The notes beneath the pieces are model-generated. The model saw nothing but the letters and a program-made list of their open reading frames with translations. It did no database searches and was not told where the DNA came from. Below, piece after piece: positions 18,524 through 26,853 of a stretch of 64,000 nt of DNA (the first letter of the stretch is position 1; every line of letters begins with the position of its first letter). The translations under genes were made by a program, and so were the position numbers. The stretch lies in assembly GCA_017521425.1 (NCBI GenBank), contig JAFXCQ010000007.1, positions 62,001 to 126,000 on the forward strand, in the 5' to 3' direction. The DNA comes from Clostridia bacterium. Its GTDB lineage: Bacteria; Bacillota; Clostridia; Oscillospirales; Acutalibacteraceae.

Positions 18524-20308
18524 ATGAAAAAATCAAAGAAGATTATATCTTTAATTTTAGCAGTAGTAATGCTTTCTACCACATTTATGGTAGCGGCGAG
18601 TGCTGTTGAAAAGCAGGATGTAATTCCAAGTATTGTTGTTCCTGGTCTTTTCCAGAGTGAAACAAAGTATTATGAAGATGGAAAGCCAACAAAATTAGAA
18701 GCACCATTCTTTATGTCTGATACAATTGAAATTGTTGGTTTGGCACTTACAGAAGCACTTGTGCCTATAAGTAAATTACTTATTTCACAAGAAGATAAAG
18801 ACCAACAAGCAGCAAAAGCGCTTGCATCTGTTTTAGGTGATACTCTTATGGGTAAACTGAAATGTGATGAAAACGGTCATTTTATAAATGACGTAAGAGC
18901 AACCAAATATTATGATTCATTTAACGATTTGAGTAAATATGATAAAGAATACATACTTGACCAGTTGCCGCTCAATAAATATATTGAAATGGCGGGTGAA
19001 GAAAACCTTTATGTTTTTTCTTATGCTTCTTTAGGCAATATGAAAGATACTGCACAGGAACTTTATGATTTTATTCAGTTTGTTAAAGAAGATTCAGGTT
19101 CAGATAAAGTTAATTTAGCACCTGTAAGCCAGGGCGGGTCTGTTATGAATGCGGTTATGCAACTTTACAAAGACAACGGCAGAGCATTCAGTGAAGATAT
19201 TAACAGAATAGTTTATGTTATTCCGGCACTTGATGGTTCGCTTTTAGTTGGCGAAATTTACCAGTATGGGCTTCTTGATGATGATATTGAACTTTACAGT
19301 AAGATGATGCCTGCTCTTATGGGTGTTGACGAAATGGCAGGTTACCTTGTAAATATAGTTCTTCGTATTATGCCAAATGCGGACCTTAATGCGATTCTTG
19401 ACACGGTTGCCTTTGACCTTGTTAATGACTATATGAAATATTCAACTCTTCTCTGGGGATTAGTTCCATCTGGCAACTACGAGCCTTGCAGAGAAATGTA
19501 TCTTTCGGATGATTCAATGGCAGTAATTCGTGAGCAGACAGATTGGTTCTACAATGCACAAAAGAATTCAGATGCAAATATAAAAGAAGCAGTTTCACAA
19601 GGTGTTAAAGTATTTGACATTGTAGATTACAACGTTCCACTTTATGAAATTATTGATTCATGGGATGATGTAAACGCAGACGGTGTTATTCACCTTGATT
19701 CAACATCAATGGGCGCATACAGTGTTGGTGTAAACAAAACACTCCCTGCTGATTATGTTCGCACAGTAAACAACTGCACAAATCCTAATCACGACCACAG
19801 TGATCCAAGAAATATAGTAGATGCAAACACAGGTCTTCTTCCTTGTACAACCTTCTACTTCTACAATCAGAATCACGAAAGAACAGGCTCAAACGATGTT
19901 ATTATGAAGCTCGTTTCTGAACTCCTTGTAGATGAAAGCTTTACTGATGTTTATACTTATGCTGACAGATATCCACAGTTTAATGTAGGAAGAAATTCAA
20001 AAGGCTTTATGAATGACCTCAACGAAGCAAAAACATTAGATTTAAGCTATCTTACAGTAGATGAAAGAGAACGCTTCCAATATGCTATTGAACGCGGTGA
20101 AGCAGCTTTAGAGCAGACAAATGTAGATTTAGCAGAGTTTGAAGCTGCAAAGGCATATTTCTATGATACCCGTGATGAAATAATTTACGGTGAAGAAAAA
20201 GAGTACACAGGTGGTCTCGATTTCAACGATTATCTTGCAACAATATTTAAACTTATCAGCGATTTACTTTATTATTTCTTTGATGGTGCAGGCTTCAGTG
20301 ATATGTAA
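18524..20308 (+). CDS. Secreted alpha/beta-hydrolase-like protein
   Basis: 594 residues from ATG 18524 (GGGGATAGG upstream); an upstream in-frame extension from 18380 covers repeat DNA and is rejected. Signal peptide 1-27 (ends VAASA). The order fits an alpha/beta hydrolase: a strand ending IVVPGLF at 37-43 (oxyanion side), then LAPVSQGGSV at 198-207, where Ser202 would be the nucleophile, and a late YFYNQNHERTGSND that could supply the His. In the nucleophile elbow the first Gly of GxSxG is Pro200. A hydrophobic C-terminal helix (LATIFKLISDLLYYFF) ends the protein. Lipase, esterase or acyltransferase are all possible. Confidence 0.68.
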   Translation: MKKSKKIISLILAVVMLSTTFMVAASAVEKQDVIPSIVVPGLFQSETKYYEDGKPTKLEAPFFMSDTIEIVGLALTEALVPISKLLISQEDKDQQAAKALASVLGDTLMGKLKCDENGHFINDVRATKYYDSFNDLSKYDKEYILDQLPLNKYIEMAGEENLYVFSYASLGNMKDTAQELYDFIQFVKEDSGSDKVNLAPVSQGGSVMNAVMQLYKDNGRAFSEDINRIVYVIPALDGSLLVGEIYQYGLLDDDIELYSKMMPALMGVDEMAGYLVNIVLRIMPNADLNAILDTVAFDLVNDYMKYSTLLWGLVPSGNYEPCREMYLSDDSMAVIREQTDWFYNAQKNSDANIKEAVSQGVKVFDIVDYNVPLYEIIDSWDDVNADGVIHLDSTSMGAYSVGVNKTLPADYVRTVNNCTNPNHDHSDPRNIVDANTGLLPCTTFYFYNQNHERTGSNDVIMKLVSELLVDESFTDVYTYADRYPQFNVGRNSKGFMNDLNEAKTLDLSYLTVDERERFQYAIERGEAALEQTNVDLAEFEAAKAYFYDTRDEIIYGEEKEYTGGLDFNDYLATIFKLISDLLYYFFDGAGFSDM

Positions 20309-20338
20309 CTGAAATCTGCCTGAAAGGTCGAATGTATA

Positions 20339-20764
20339 ATGGTATCTGCAAAAGGTAGATATGCTCTCAGAATATTCATAGATTTAGCGCAAAACCAGGG
20401 CGACGGTTATGTTGCACTTTCAGAGGTTTCAAAGCGACAGGATGTTTCTTTAAAATATCTTGAAACAATCGTTGCAATGCTCGTTCGTGGCGGTCTTTTA
20501 AGAAGCCAACGTGGTATGTCCGGTGGCTACAGATTGTCAAGAGAAGCAAAAGAAATTTCAATTTATGATATATTCAATTTAACAGAAGGTAGTCTTTCGC
20601 CTGTTGCTTGTATCAACTGTGGTGAAAATTTCTGTAACAGGTCAGAAATCTGTTACACAAAAGAAATGTGGACTAATGTCGATAATTTAATTAACAATTA
20701 CTTTAAAAGTGTTTCAATTCAGGATTTGATAGATAAAGATTTAAAGCTTATTGAAGCACTATAA
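20339..20764 (+). CDS. Rrf2-family transcriptional regulator with four-cysteine cluster
   Basis: 141 residues. The N-terminal winged helix is typical of Rrf2 (MVSAKGRYALRI, a recognition helix with VSLKYLETIV, and the wing RGMSGGYRLSR). Residues 91-105 hold Cys91-x2-Cys94-x4-Cys99-x5-Cys105. IscR and NsrR use three cysteines for an Fe-S cluster, while CymR has none; this spacing is compatible with metal or Fe-S binding. It starts 30 bp after the secreted hydrolase and could be cotranscribed with it, although no functional link is evident. A strong terminator follows. Confidence 0.9.
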   Translation: MVSAKGRYALRIFIDLAQNQGDGYVALSEVSKRQDVSLKYLETIVAMLVRGGLLRSQRGMSGGYRLSREAKEISIYDIFNLTEGSLSPVACINCGENFCNRSEICYTKEMWTNVDNLINNYFKSVSIQDLIDKDLKLIEAL

Positions 20765-20778
20765 GAGATACAAAAAAT

Positions 20779-20818
20779 TGGCTCGGTTCATTCATTTGAA
20801 CCGAGCCATTGTCTTTAT
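20779..20818. terminator. Bidirectional terminator between the Rrf2 gene and the GPH transporter gene
   Basis: A perfect 12-bp stem, TGGCTCGGTTCA (20779-20790) with TGAACCGAGCCA (20797-20808), and a 6-nt loop. It lies between convergent genes; the minus-strand side is followed by an A-derived T run (20771-20778). Confidence 0.85.
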
Positions 20819-20824
20819 TATATT

Positions 20825-23248
20825 TTATTGAACCTCAACTCTTGCTTTTGCTTCATCATACATTCCGAAAATTTCGTCAAGGTGACTGTAGTTTTCTTGC
20901 TGTTTAATGAGCTTTTCAGCATCAAGGTAAACTTTTGCAGCACGGTTGAAGTATGCGTGTCTGTCTGTTTCTTTTTTAGTTGCTTTTTTTGCGGTTCTCT
21001 TGAGACTTTGGGTTGATTTGATTTGTTCTCTGATTTCTTTTGATTTAGCAGGGTCTTTTTCTTTTTTAGATTTTTGTAAATCAAGATAAAGTGCTTTAAG
21101 TTTATCGTCGCATTCATCTTCATCATTAAAGCATTTTTCAAGAACTTCAAAATCAGGTGCCACAAGGTCGCCGGTACCAGCAAAATATTTTTTGATTGTT
21201 TTATAAGAAGACATTTTCTTCTTCGCAATTTCAACAGCAAGTTTTCTTGTTTCTTTTTCTTCCTGTGTTGTTTTAGGCATTGCTCTTGCAGTTGCGATTT
21301 CTGCTTTTATTGCATCTTTATCAAAACTTAAAAGACTGTTAAGACCAGCGGAGTAAACTTTTGTGTTTTCCGCTACTGCAAGTTTGTAAGCAGGCGTAGA
21401 GAATTTATTAAGTTCGTCACAAACAAACTGAGCAATTTCAATTTCATCATTGAATTTAACATTTGCTCTATAAGCTTTTTTAGCTTCTTTTTTCTGAACT
21501 TTATCTTTTAATGATTTATATGACTTTTTGTTTGTTTCTTTAGGAGTAGCAACTGCCATTTCCTGTGAATTACGAATAATGTCAACACCTTCAACAAGTT
21601 TCTCGTCATCAAGAATACCATTGCCATAGTCTTCAAACATAGCTCTAATTTTAAGTACACGAATAACAGATTCTTGTTTCTTTTCGTTGAAATCGTACCA
21701 GATGTACGGAATAACATTCATTAAAGCACCTATAGCCGCAACAACAATAAGAACTTTTATAAGAGATAAAAGAATATCAGGGTCGTAAAGTGCAGAAAGT
21801 GCATTGTTGTAGTTATCCTGACCATTTTCTAATTGTTCTGCAAGAATCTGACCTACTGTTGTTTTGCCGTCACCTAAAACTCGTGAAAGAATATCCGGAT
21901 CAGAAGTAATCTTTGCCGCATTGCTTTTTGTAAGGCCACTTTTTTCGTAAATAGCCGGTAAAACAGAAGATGTAATGAGTGCAATAACAGTACCGATAGT
22001 TGTAACTACTGCAAAAGCACCATCGATTCTTTCACCCGTTTTATATTGTTGATAGTCACGGATATCTGCCTGAATAGCAGGGTTTAAAATATGAGCGAAT
22101 GAACCCATAAAAGCGTTAAGATAGAGACAACCCATAATAAGCCAAATTGTTAAATTATGAATTTCGTTGGTAAACGGTAACATCATTAAAATGAAGATGA
22201 TGTTAAAGATATTGGTTACAACGAGAACACTTTTTTTACCCCATTTTCTTATACAGAAAGGTGCTAAAAGCATTCCCCAGAGGGATGCGTTACCATAGAG
22301 TGTGACAAGTAAACTATATGCATTACCCGAACAGGCACCACCGTAATTATAAAGCCAGAACATAATGTTGGAGTAAGCACTTTCGAGGAAACCAATCCAA
22401 CCAGCAAGAGAAATAATCCAGAAATATTTGTTTTTAGCAACTGCTTTAATAGCATCAATAAACTTAATCTGAACAATGTGCGTTCTTGCTTGAACAATTT
22501 TTTCTTCTGTATGCTTGTAAACAACCATACAAAGAAGCAAACCGCCTACTGTAAGAATGGGGTATAAAAATCTATAGACGCGAATATCGGTTGTGTTTGA
22601 ATGGAATAAGTTTTCTGCAATAATAGGAGTGAAAAGGTTTACTATTGTTGGAGCAAATGAGTAAACAACACTCTTTATTGAAGCAACATCGCTTCGTTCG
22701 TGCGAGTTTGGAGAGAGTACATGAATAAGGTTTTCATAAGCATCATAGAAGAAATAATAAAAGAAATGAAGGATAAGGTTTAGCACCATAATAATTGCGC
22801 ATTTTGCAACATAAGCTTTTGTTTCGCCAAAAATCATTCCGTCGCCTAACCAGTCTGAAAGCTTAGTATAAGGGAACCAAACCAAAATGTTACATATAAT
22901 TGCGGCAGGAAGAGCCATTGTAACTATGTACGGACGATATTTACCGGCTTTGTTACGGGTGTTATCTATAATATTTGCACGAATACCTGTTAAAGGGATG
23001 TTTGCAAGTACTGCAATAACATACATTACATACATATCCAAAGGGTCAACACCTAAGGTGCTTGAAAGCAATGTATTATTTGCAGATAAAAGACAAGCAG
23101 AGCCCATAGTAATAATCATATAGGCACCAATACCACCGCCGGAATAAGCGGCAATTTCTTTGTAAGGCATATATCTGCCTTTGGCAGGGGTTTTCCAATG
23201 TTCTTTTACATTAGAAATAAGCCCTGTCGCTTTTTCTTTGAGATTCAT
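20825..23248 (-). CDS. GPH-family sugar transporter with ~285-residue charged C-terminal extension
   Basis: 807 residues from ATG 23248; a TTG at 23269 would include the ribosome site (CAGGAG). Residues 1-520 are a 12-TM glycoside-pentoside-hexuronide symporter (early helices with ANNTLLSSTLG, the NIIDNTRNKAGKYRPY loop after TM2). Residues 520-807 are soluble, rich in Lys and Glu with coiled-coil character (KKKSYKSLKDKVQKKEAK) and end EARVEVQ. GPH carriers of ~450-500 residues are the norm; some lactose carriers carry a C-terminal IIA domain, but this tail lacks IIA features. The tail may bind a partner or regulate transport. Substrate unknown. Confidence 0.82.
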   Translation of the reverse strand: MNLKEKATGLISNVKEHWKTPAKGRYMPYKEIAAYSGGGIGAYMIITMGSACLLSANNTLLSSTLGVDPLDMYVMYVIAVLANIPLTGIRANIIDNTRNKAGKYRPYIVTMALPAAIICNILVWFPYTKLSDWLGDGMIFGETKAYVAKCAIIMVLNLILHFFYYFFYDAYENLIHVLSPNSHERSDVASIKSVVYSFAPTIVNLFTPIIAENLFHSNTTDIRVYRFLYPILTVGGLLLCMVVYKHTEEKIVQARTHIVQIKFIDAIKAVAKNKYFWIISLAGWIGFLESAYSNIMFWLYNYGGACSGNAYSLLVTLYGNASLWGMLLAPFCIRKWGKKSVLVVTNIFNIIFILMMLPFTNEIHNLTIWLIMGCLYLNAFMGSFAHILNPAIQADIRDYQQYKTGERIDGAFAVVTTIGTVIALITSSVLPAIYEKSGLTKSNAAKITSDPDILSRVLGDGKTTVGQILAEQLENGQDNYNNALSALYDPDILLSLIKVLIVVAAIGALMNVIPYIWYDFNEKKQESVIRVLKIRAMFEDYGNGILDDEKLVEGVDIIRNSQEMAVATPKETNKKSYKSLKDKVQKKEAKKAYRANVKFNDEIEIAQFVCDELNKFSTPAYKLAVAENTKVYSAGLNSLLSFDKDAIKAEIATARAMPKTTQEEKETRKLAVEIAKKKMSSYKTIKKYFAGTGDLVAPDFEVLEKCFNDEDECDDKLKALYLDLQKSKKEKDPAKSKEIREQIKSTQSLKRTAKKATKKETDRHAYFNRAAKVYLDAEKLIKQQENYSHLDEIFGMYDEAKARVEVQ

Positions 23249-23281
23249 TTTCTCAACTCCTGTATTCAATATAATAGAATA

Positions 23282-23311
23282 ATTATACCATATTATGTAA
23301 TATATTTACAA
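23282..23311 (-). promoter_or_regulatory. Promoter of the long-tailed GPH transporter
   Basis: On the minus strand TTGTAA (23311-23306), 18-bp spacer, TATAAT (23287-23282), about 35 bp before ATG 23248. Confidence 0.6.
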
Positions 23312-23468
23312 TGCAAAAAGCGGTGTTATGATACACAAAAAAAGTTGTTCTTTGTTAGTGTAGTTGCACAAAGCGGAAACGACGTTGTCTTGTTGAATTA
23401 CAGTATTTCACAAATTATTTAATAAAATATAAAATTTCAAATTAAGTATAGTAAATTATAAATTTTTA

Positions 23469-23477
23469 TGATAGAAT
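23469..23477 (+). promoter_or_regulatory. Possible extended -10 promoter of the NAGPA gene
   Basis: TGATAGAAT (23469-23477) is an extended -10, with only a weak -35 (TAGTAA, 23449-23454). A TATAAT at 23488-23493 is an alternative. The rest of 23312-23460 is AT-rich DNA in which I see no gene. Confidence 0.35.
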
Positions 23478-23516
23478 GAATAAATAGTATAATTTCAATC
23501 GAAAGGCGGTGTTTTT

Positions 23517-24944
23517 GTGGTAGGTATTGATGGCGAAGAGGAATTAAAAGCCGAGCAATTAAAGAACAATTCTTTTGAAGCAAGAAGAGCGAGAAATGTG
23601 CAGACTCTCGGTAGTGGCGCGTTTAATGAAGATAAAGACTCTTTACAGAATGCTAACAGACAAATTTTAAATAGCAGAGCTACAACACAAAAAACTACCG
23701 TAAGCAACACAAGACCTTCCATAGAAAGAACACAAGCACCAAAAAGTGTGCAGAGAAATAGTGGTTCTGATATAAGAAATCGTTCTTTGAATAATAGACC
23801 GCAACAAAAAAACTCAACATCTTCTCAGAGAAATACAACTGCTACTGTTGAGAAAATACAGAATGAGAGAAAAGAAAAGGAAAAAGAAGCAAAAACAAAT
23901 AAACTTATTAAAGTCCTTACCGCGTGTGTAATTTCAATTGCTTTAATTATTTCGATGTATGCAGTAGTTATTTTCGGTAATATTCCTTTTGTTACAAAAT
24001 GGCGTAATATCTGGATTGAAACCGCGATGACAACTGACCAACACAAATGGCTCGCAACTTGTTTCTTCCCGAAATATTTAATAGATGAAATTATGGATGC
24101 ACAAGTTGACGTTACTGATATTGGTAAAACAGATATAAATAAAGAGGATGAGAAACCAGATATTTTAGGGCAGAAAGACCTTGTAGTAGGTGAACTTGAT
24201 TCTCACGGTAACGAAGTTTTGATAAATGATATTGAACAAGGAATTGTTGTTTTAAAGGTAAAAACTTCAAACTATGTAGGCAGACTTGTGTTAATTGATG
24301 ACCCTTCAAGAGTTTATATAACTGCTACTGATTATAAAAATTCGAGGGGCGAATTTATTTGCGACTATCTTGAAAAAGAAGATGCGGTAATCGGTATGAA
24401 TGCATCGGGCTTTCACGACCCAGGCGGAACGAGTGTCGGCGGTGTAGTTACTGCACAATGTATTGCGCAGGGCGAATATTGGGGAACTTATTCTTCTAAG
24501 TATATAACAGTAGGTTTTGACAAGGATGACCGTCTTGTAGTCGGCGAATTTTCAGATTGGGAAGAGCATAATATGCGTGACGCTTTCCAGTATCATCCTG
24601 CACTTATTATAAATGGTGACAAGGTAATTGAAGGTTCTTCAGGCTGGGGACTTCAACCGCGTTCTGTAATCGGTCAGGCAGAAAATGGCGTTGTTATGTT
24701 TTTTGTAGTGGATGGCAGACAGGTCGGTTATTCTCTCGGTGCTACTATGGGTGATTGTGCCGATGTTTTAGAAGAATATGGCGCAGTAAATGCGGGTGCG
24801 TGTGATGGCGGTTCATCTTCAGTTCTTGCATACGAGGGTGAAATTTTAAATGAACCATCAACAAATATGCCTACCGGCAGATATTTGCCTAATGCCTGGG
24901 TAGTTGCAAGAAAAACAACAGAGTTAACACAAACAACGAATTAA
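23517..24944 (+). CDS. Membrane-anchored phosphodiester glycosidase (NAGPA) family protein
   Basis: 475 residues from GTG 23517 (AAAGGCGGTG upstream). Residues 1-125 are polar and disordered, rich in Asn, Gln, Arg and Ser; TM at 132-154; then an extracellular domain. The domain has the NAGPA pattern: VIGMNASGFHDPGG, GWGLQPRSVIGQ, VVDGRQVGYS and ACDGGSSSV near the end. This family, found in uncovering enzyme and in YigM-like bacterial wall proteins, removes sugar-1-phosphate linked groups from phosphodiesters. In bacteria it is linked to exopolysaccharide or wall teichoic acid turnover; here the substrate is unknown. The next GPH transporter gene starts 14 bp downstream, so the two are probably one operon. 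Confidence 0.85.
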   Translation: MVGIDGEEELKAEQLKNNSFEARRARNVQTLGSGAFNEDKDSLQNANRQILNSRATTQKTTVSNTRPSIERTQAPKSVQRNSGSDIRNRSLNNRPQQKNSTSSQRNTTATVEKIQNERKEKEKEAKTNKLIKVLTACVISIALIISMYAVVIFGNIPFVTKWRNIWIETAMTTDQHKWLATCFFPKYLIDEIMDAQVDVTDIGKTDINKEDEKPDILGQKDLVVGELDSHGNEVLINDIEQGIVVLKVKTSNYVGRLVLIDDPSRVYITATDYKNSRGEFICDYLEKEDAVIGMNASGFHDPGGTSVGGVVTAQCIAQGEYWGTYSSKYITVGFDKDDRLVVGEFSDWEEHNMRDAFQYHPALIINGDKVIEGSSGWGLQPRSVIGQAENGVVMFFVVDGRQVGYSLGATMGDCADVLEEYGAVNAGACDGGSSSVLAYEGEILNEPSTNMPTGRYLPNAWVVARKTTELTQTTN

Positions 24945-24957
24945 GAGGGGTGTCAAT

Positions 24958-26400
24958 GTGAAAAATCTTTTAAATAAATTAAGTTATACACCTGAGGGTT
25001 GGTGCACAACCAATAAAGAAAGAAAAAGTTATTACATTTATCTGTCAGGTCAGAATATGATATACACAATGATAACATCATTTCTGACTACATACCTTTT
25101 GTTCCAGGGTGTTGACCCGGTAAAATCCGGTACGGTAATGCTCATAGTTAAAATATGGGACGCAATAAATGATGCTGTATTTGGTTGCATTTTTGATAAA
25201 GCAAAATTTAAAAGTAAGCAGAAATTTTTACCTTGGCTTAAAATTTCATTGCCGGTAATTCCGCTTGCAACTGCACTTTTATATATGATTCCAAATGGTG
25301 CAAGTGAAATGGTTAAGCTCCTCTGGTTTGCAATTTTCTATCTTATCTGGGATACTGTTTACACTCTTTGTGATGTGCCGATTCACGGTATGGTTACTGT
25401 TATGACCGATAACCTTGATGAAAGAACTTCAATCATTTCATATAAGAGCATCTGGTCAGGTGTAGGTAGTGGTATTGCAACAATTATACCAACAATTATC
25501 ACAGGTCAGGGTATAGGCTTAAGCTTTGGTGTTGCTGCATCAATTGTAAGTGTTGTTGCTTTTGCTACAATGATTCCTGTTTGTATCAATGGTAAAGAAC
25601 GCTTTACAAATGTTGAAGATGAAGAGCAATTTACAGTAAGAAAAATGTTCAAATATTTGTTTTCAAATAAATATTTGCTCATTTACTACGCAGGTTATTT
25701 CTTTCAAAGTGGATTTAATGTAATGATTTCGATGAGTATTATTACATCATATTACTTATTCCATGATGAACTTGTAAGTCTTGTTGTTCTCGCATTAGCA
25801 GGTGTGCCTGTATTTATAGCATCACTTTTCGTTCCGAAATTAGTAGAAAAATATGGTAAACGCAAAATCTTTCTTATAAGCAACTGGGCAGCAGTGATTT
25901 TCGGCACAATTAGTTGGCTTTGCGGTTATCAGAATATGATAGTATTCCTGGTTTTAACATTGCTTCGTGCGGTTCCTTTAGGAATTCAGGGTATTATGAT
26001 ATTTATGTTTACTCCTGACTGTGCAGAGTATGGCAGATTTAAAACAGGTATTGATGCAAAAGGTATTACATTTGCAATTCAGACATTTGTTACAAAAATG
26101 GCTTCAGCTCTTGCTGGTACACTTGGTATGTTCCTACTCGGTTTCTTCGGTTGGCAGGAAGTTAATGCAGAAAGTTTTAAAGATTTAGCTGAACAAAATG
26201 TACAACAATCAGATTTTACACTTAACGGTTTATGGTTTATTTTTGTAATGGTGCCAACTATCGGTCTTATTTTAGCGGGTATCTTCTGGCAATTCTATAA
26301 ACTTAAAGACGAAGATGTTAAAGTTATGATTGACTGTAACAATGGTAAAATTACAAGAGAAGAAGCACTCGAAAAAATCTCTATAAGAGATGAGTTTTAA
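24958..26400 (+). CDS. GPH-family sugar:cation symporter
   Basis: 480 residues, GTG start with GAGGGGTG upstream. Twelve hydrophobic segments; conserved GPH features are the early DPVKSGTVMLIVKIWDAIND (an acidic residue in TM2) and the loop FDKAKFKSKQKFLPWL, then DEYGRFKTGIDAKG-like loop (actual text CAEYGRFKTGID) in the second half. The family imports glycosides, pentoses or hexuronides. It follows the NAGPA gene closely, which suggests uptake of a sugar released outside by that enzyme; this is inference. A strong terminator follows. Confidence 0.85.
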   Translation: MKNLLNKLSYTPEGWCTTNKERKSYYIYLSGQNMIYTMITSFLTTYLLFQGVDPVKSGTVMLIVKIWDAINDAVFGCIFDKAKFKSKQKFLPWLKISLPVIPLATALLYMIPNGASEMVKLLWFAIFYLIWDTVYTLCDVPIHGMVTVMTDNLDERTSIISYKSIWSGVGSGIATIIPTIITGQGIGLSFGVAASIVSVVAFATMIPVCINGKERFTNVEDEEQFTVRKMFKYLFSNKYLLIYYAGYFFQSGFNVMISMSIITSYYLFHDELVSLVVLALAGVPVFIASLFVPKLVEKYGKRKIFLISNWAAVIFGTISWLCGYQNMIVFLVLTLLRAVPLGIQGIMIFMFTPDCAEYGRFKTGIDAKGITFAIQTFVTKMASALAGTLGMFLLGFFGWQEVNAESFKDLAEQNVQQSDFTLNGLWFIFVMVPTIGLILAGIFWQFYKLKDEDVKVMIDCNNGKITREEALEKISIRDEF

Positions 26401-26410
26401 TTTATGTATT

Positions 26411-26450
26411 AAAAAAGCGATTATCGGAAATGCTCGGTAGTCGCTTTTTT
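26411..26450 (+). terminator. Intrinsic terminator after the GPH transporter
   Basis: AAAAAGCGATTATCG pairs with CGGTAGTCGCTTTTTT (one mismatch pair region) and ends in a T6 run, 11 bp after the stop codon. Confidence 0.85.
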
Positions 26451-26488
26451 GCACATATTATTAACATCAAATTCAGTCAATATTATCG

Positions 26489-26517
26489 TTGAAATTTAAC
26501 AAATCTTGCTATATAAT
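26489..26517 (+). promoter_or_regulatory. Sigma-A promoter upstream of the PHP gene and its structured leader
   Basis: TTGAAA (26489-26494), 17-bp spacer, TATAAT (26512-26517). Transcription would start near 26524, giving a leader of about 330 nt before ATG 26854 that contains the palindromic element 26547-26819. Confidence 0.7.
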
Positions 26518-26546
26518 AATGTATTATAATAAAACAGTTATCTTAA

Positions 26547-26819
26547 GGGTGAAATGAGTTATCCGAATCTGCCTAAAAGCGAGTATTTTCATGTTTTTTT
26601 GTCGTTTCGGTTTTGCAAGGCGTCAGCCTTACTTCGCCCTCAACACCAAAAATCCAATGAAAATCTTTCGCTTTATAGGTCGAAGATTTTTTATAGAACG
26701 AATTTTTGGTCAATCAAGGCAAAAACGGAGCGAATCCTTCACGGATTTGCGAGTATTTTAACGAAGAGTGAACGGAAATTCGTCTATAAAAAACATGGTT
26801 CGGATAATTCCTTTCACCC
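26547..26819. repeat. Nested palindromic element (MITE-like, or structured 5' leader)
   Basis: Ends are 21-nt inverted repeats with 19/21 matches (26547-26567 and 26799-26819; outer bases GGGTGAAA). Inner arms nest in order: CATGTTTTTT (26590-26599) with AAAAAACATG (26788-26797), ACCAAAAAT (26645-26653) with ATTTTTGGT (26702-26710), and AAATCTTTCG (26661-26670) with CGAAGATTT (26681-26689). A long ORF runs through it by chance but has no ribosome site and reads as non-protein. No clear target-site duplication is visible. It is either a non-autonomous insertion or a regulatory leader of the PHP gene. Confidence 0.6.
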
Positions 26820-26853
26820 GAGATTTAATTATTTTCTGAAAAGGAGCATTTTT

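Noticed and set aside
26530-26835. Target-site duplication around the nested palindrome
   Set aside because: Flanks TCTTAA and GAGATT do not match, so a transposon origin is not proven.
26554-26853. N-terminal 100-residue extension of the PHP protein
   Set aside because: It runs through the nested palindrome 26547-26819, has no ribosome site at its ATG, and ends directly before a normal AAAAGGAG, ATG and signal peptide at 26854.
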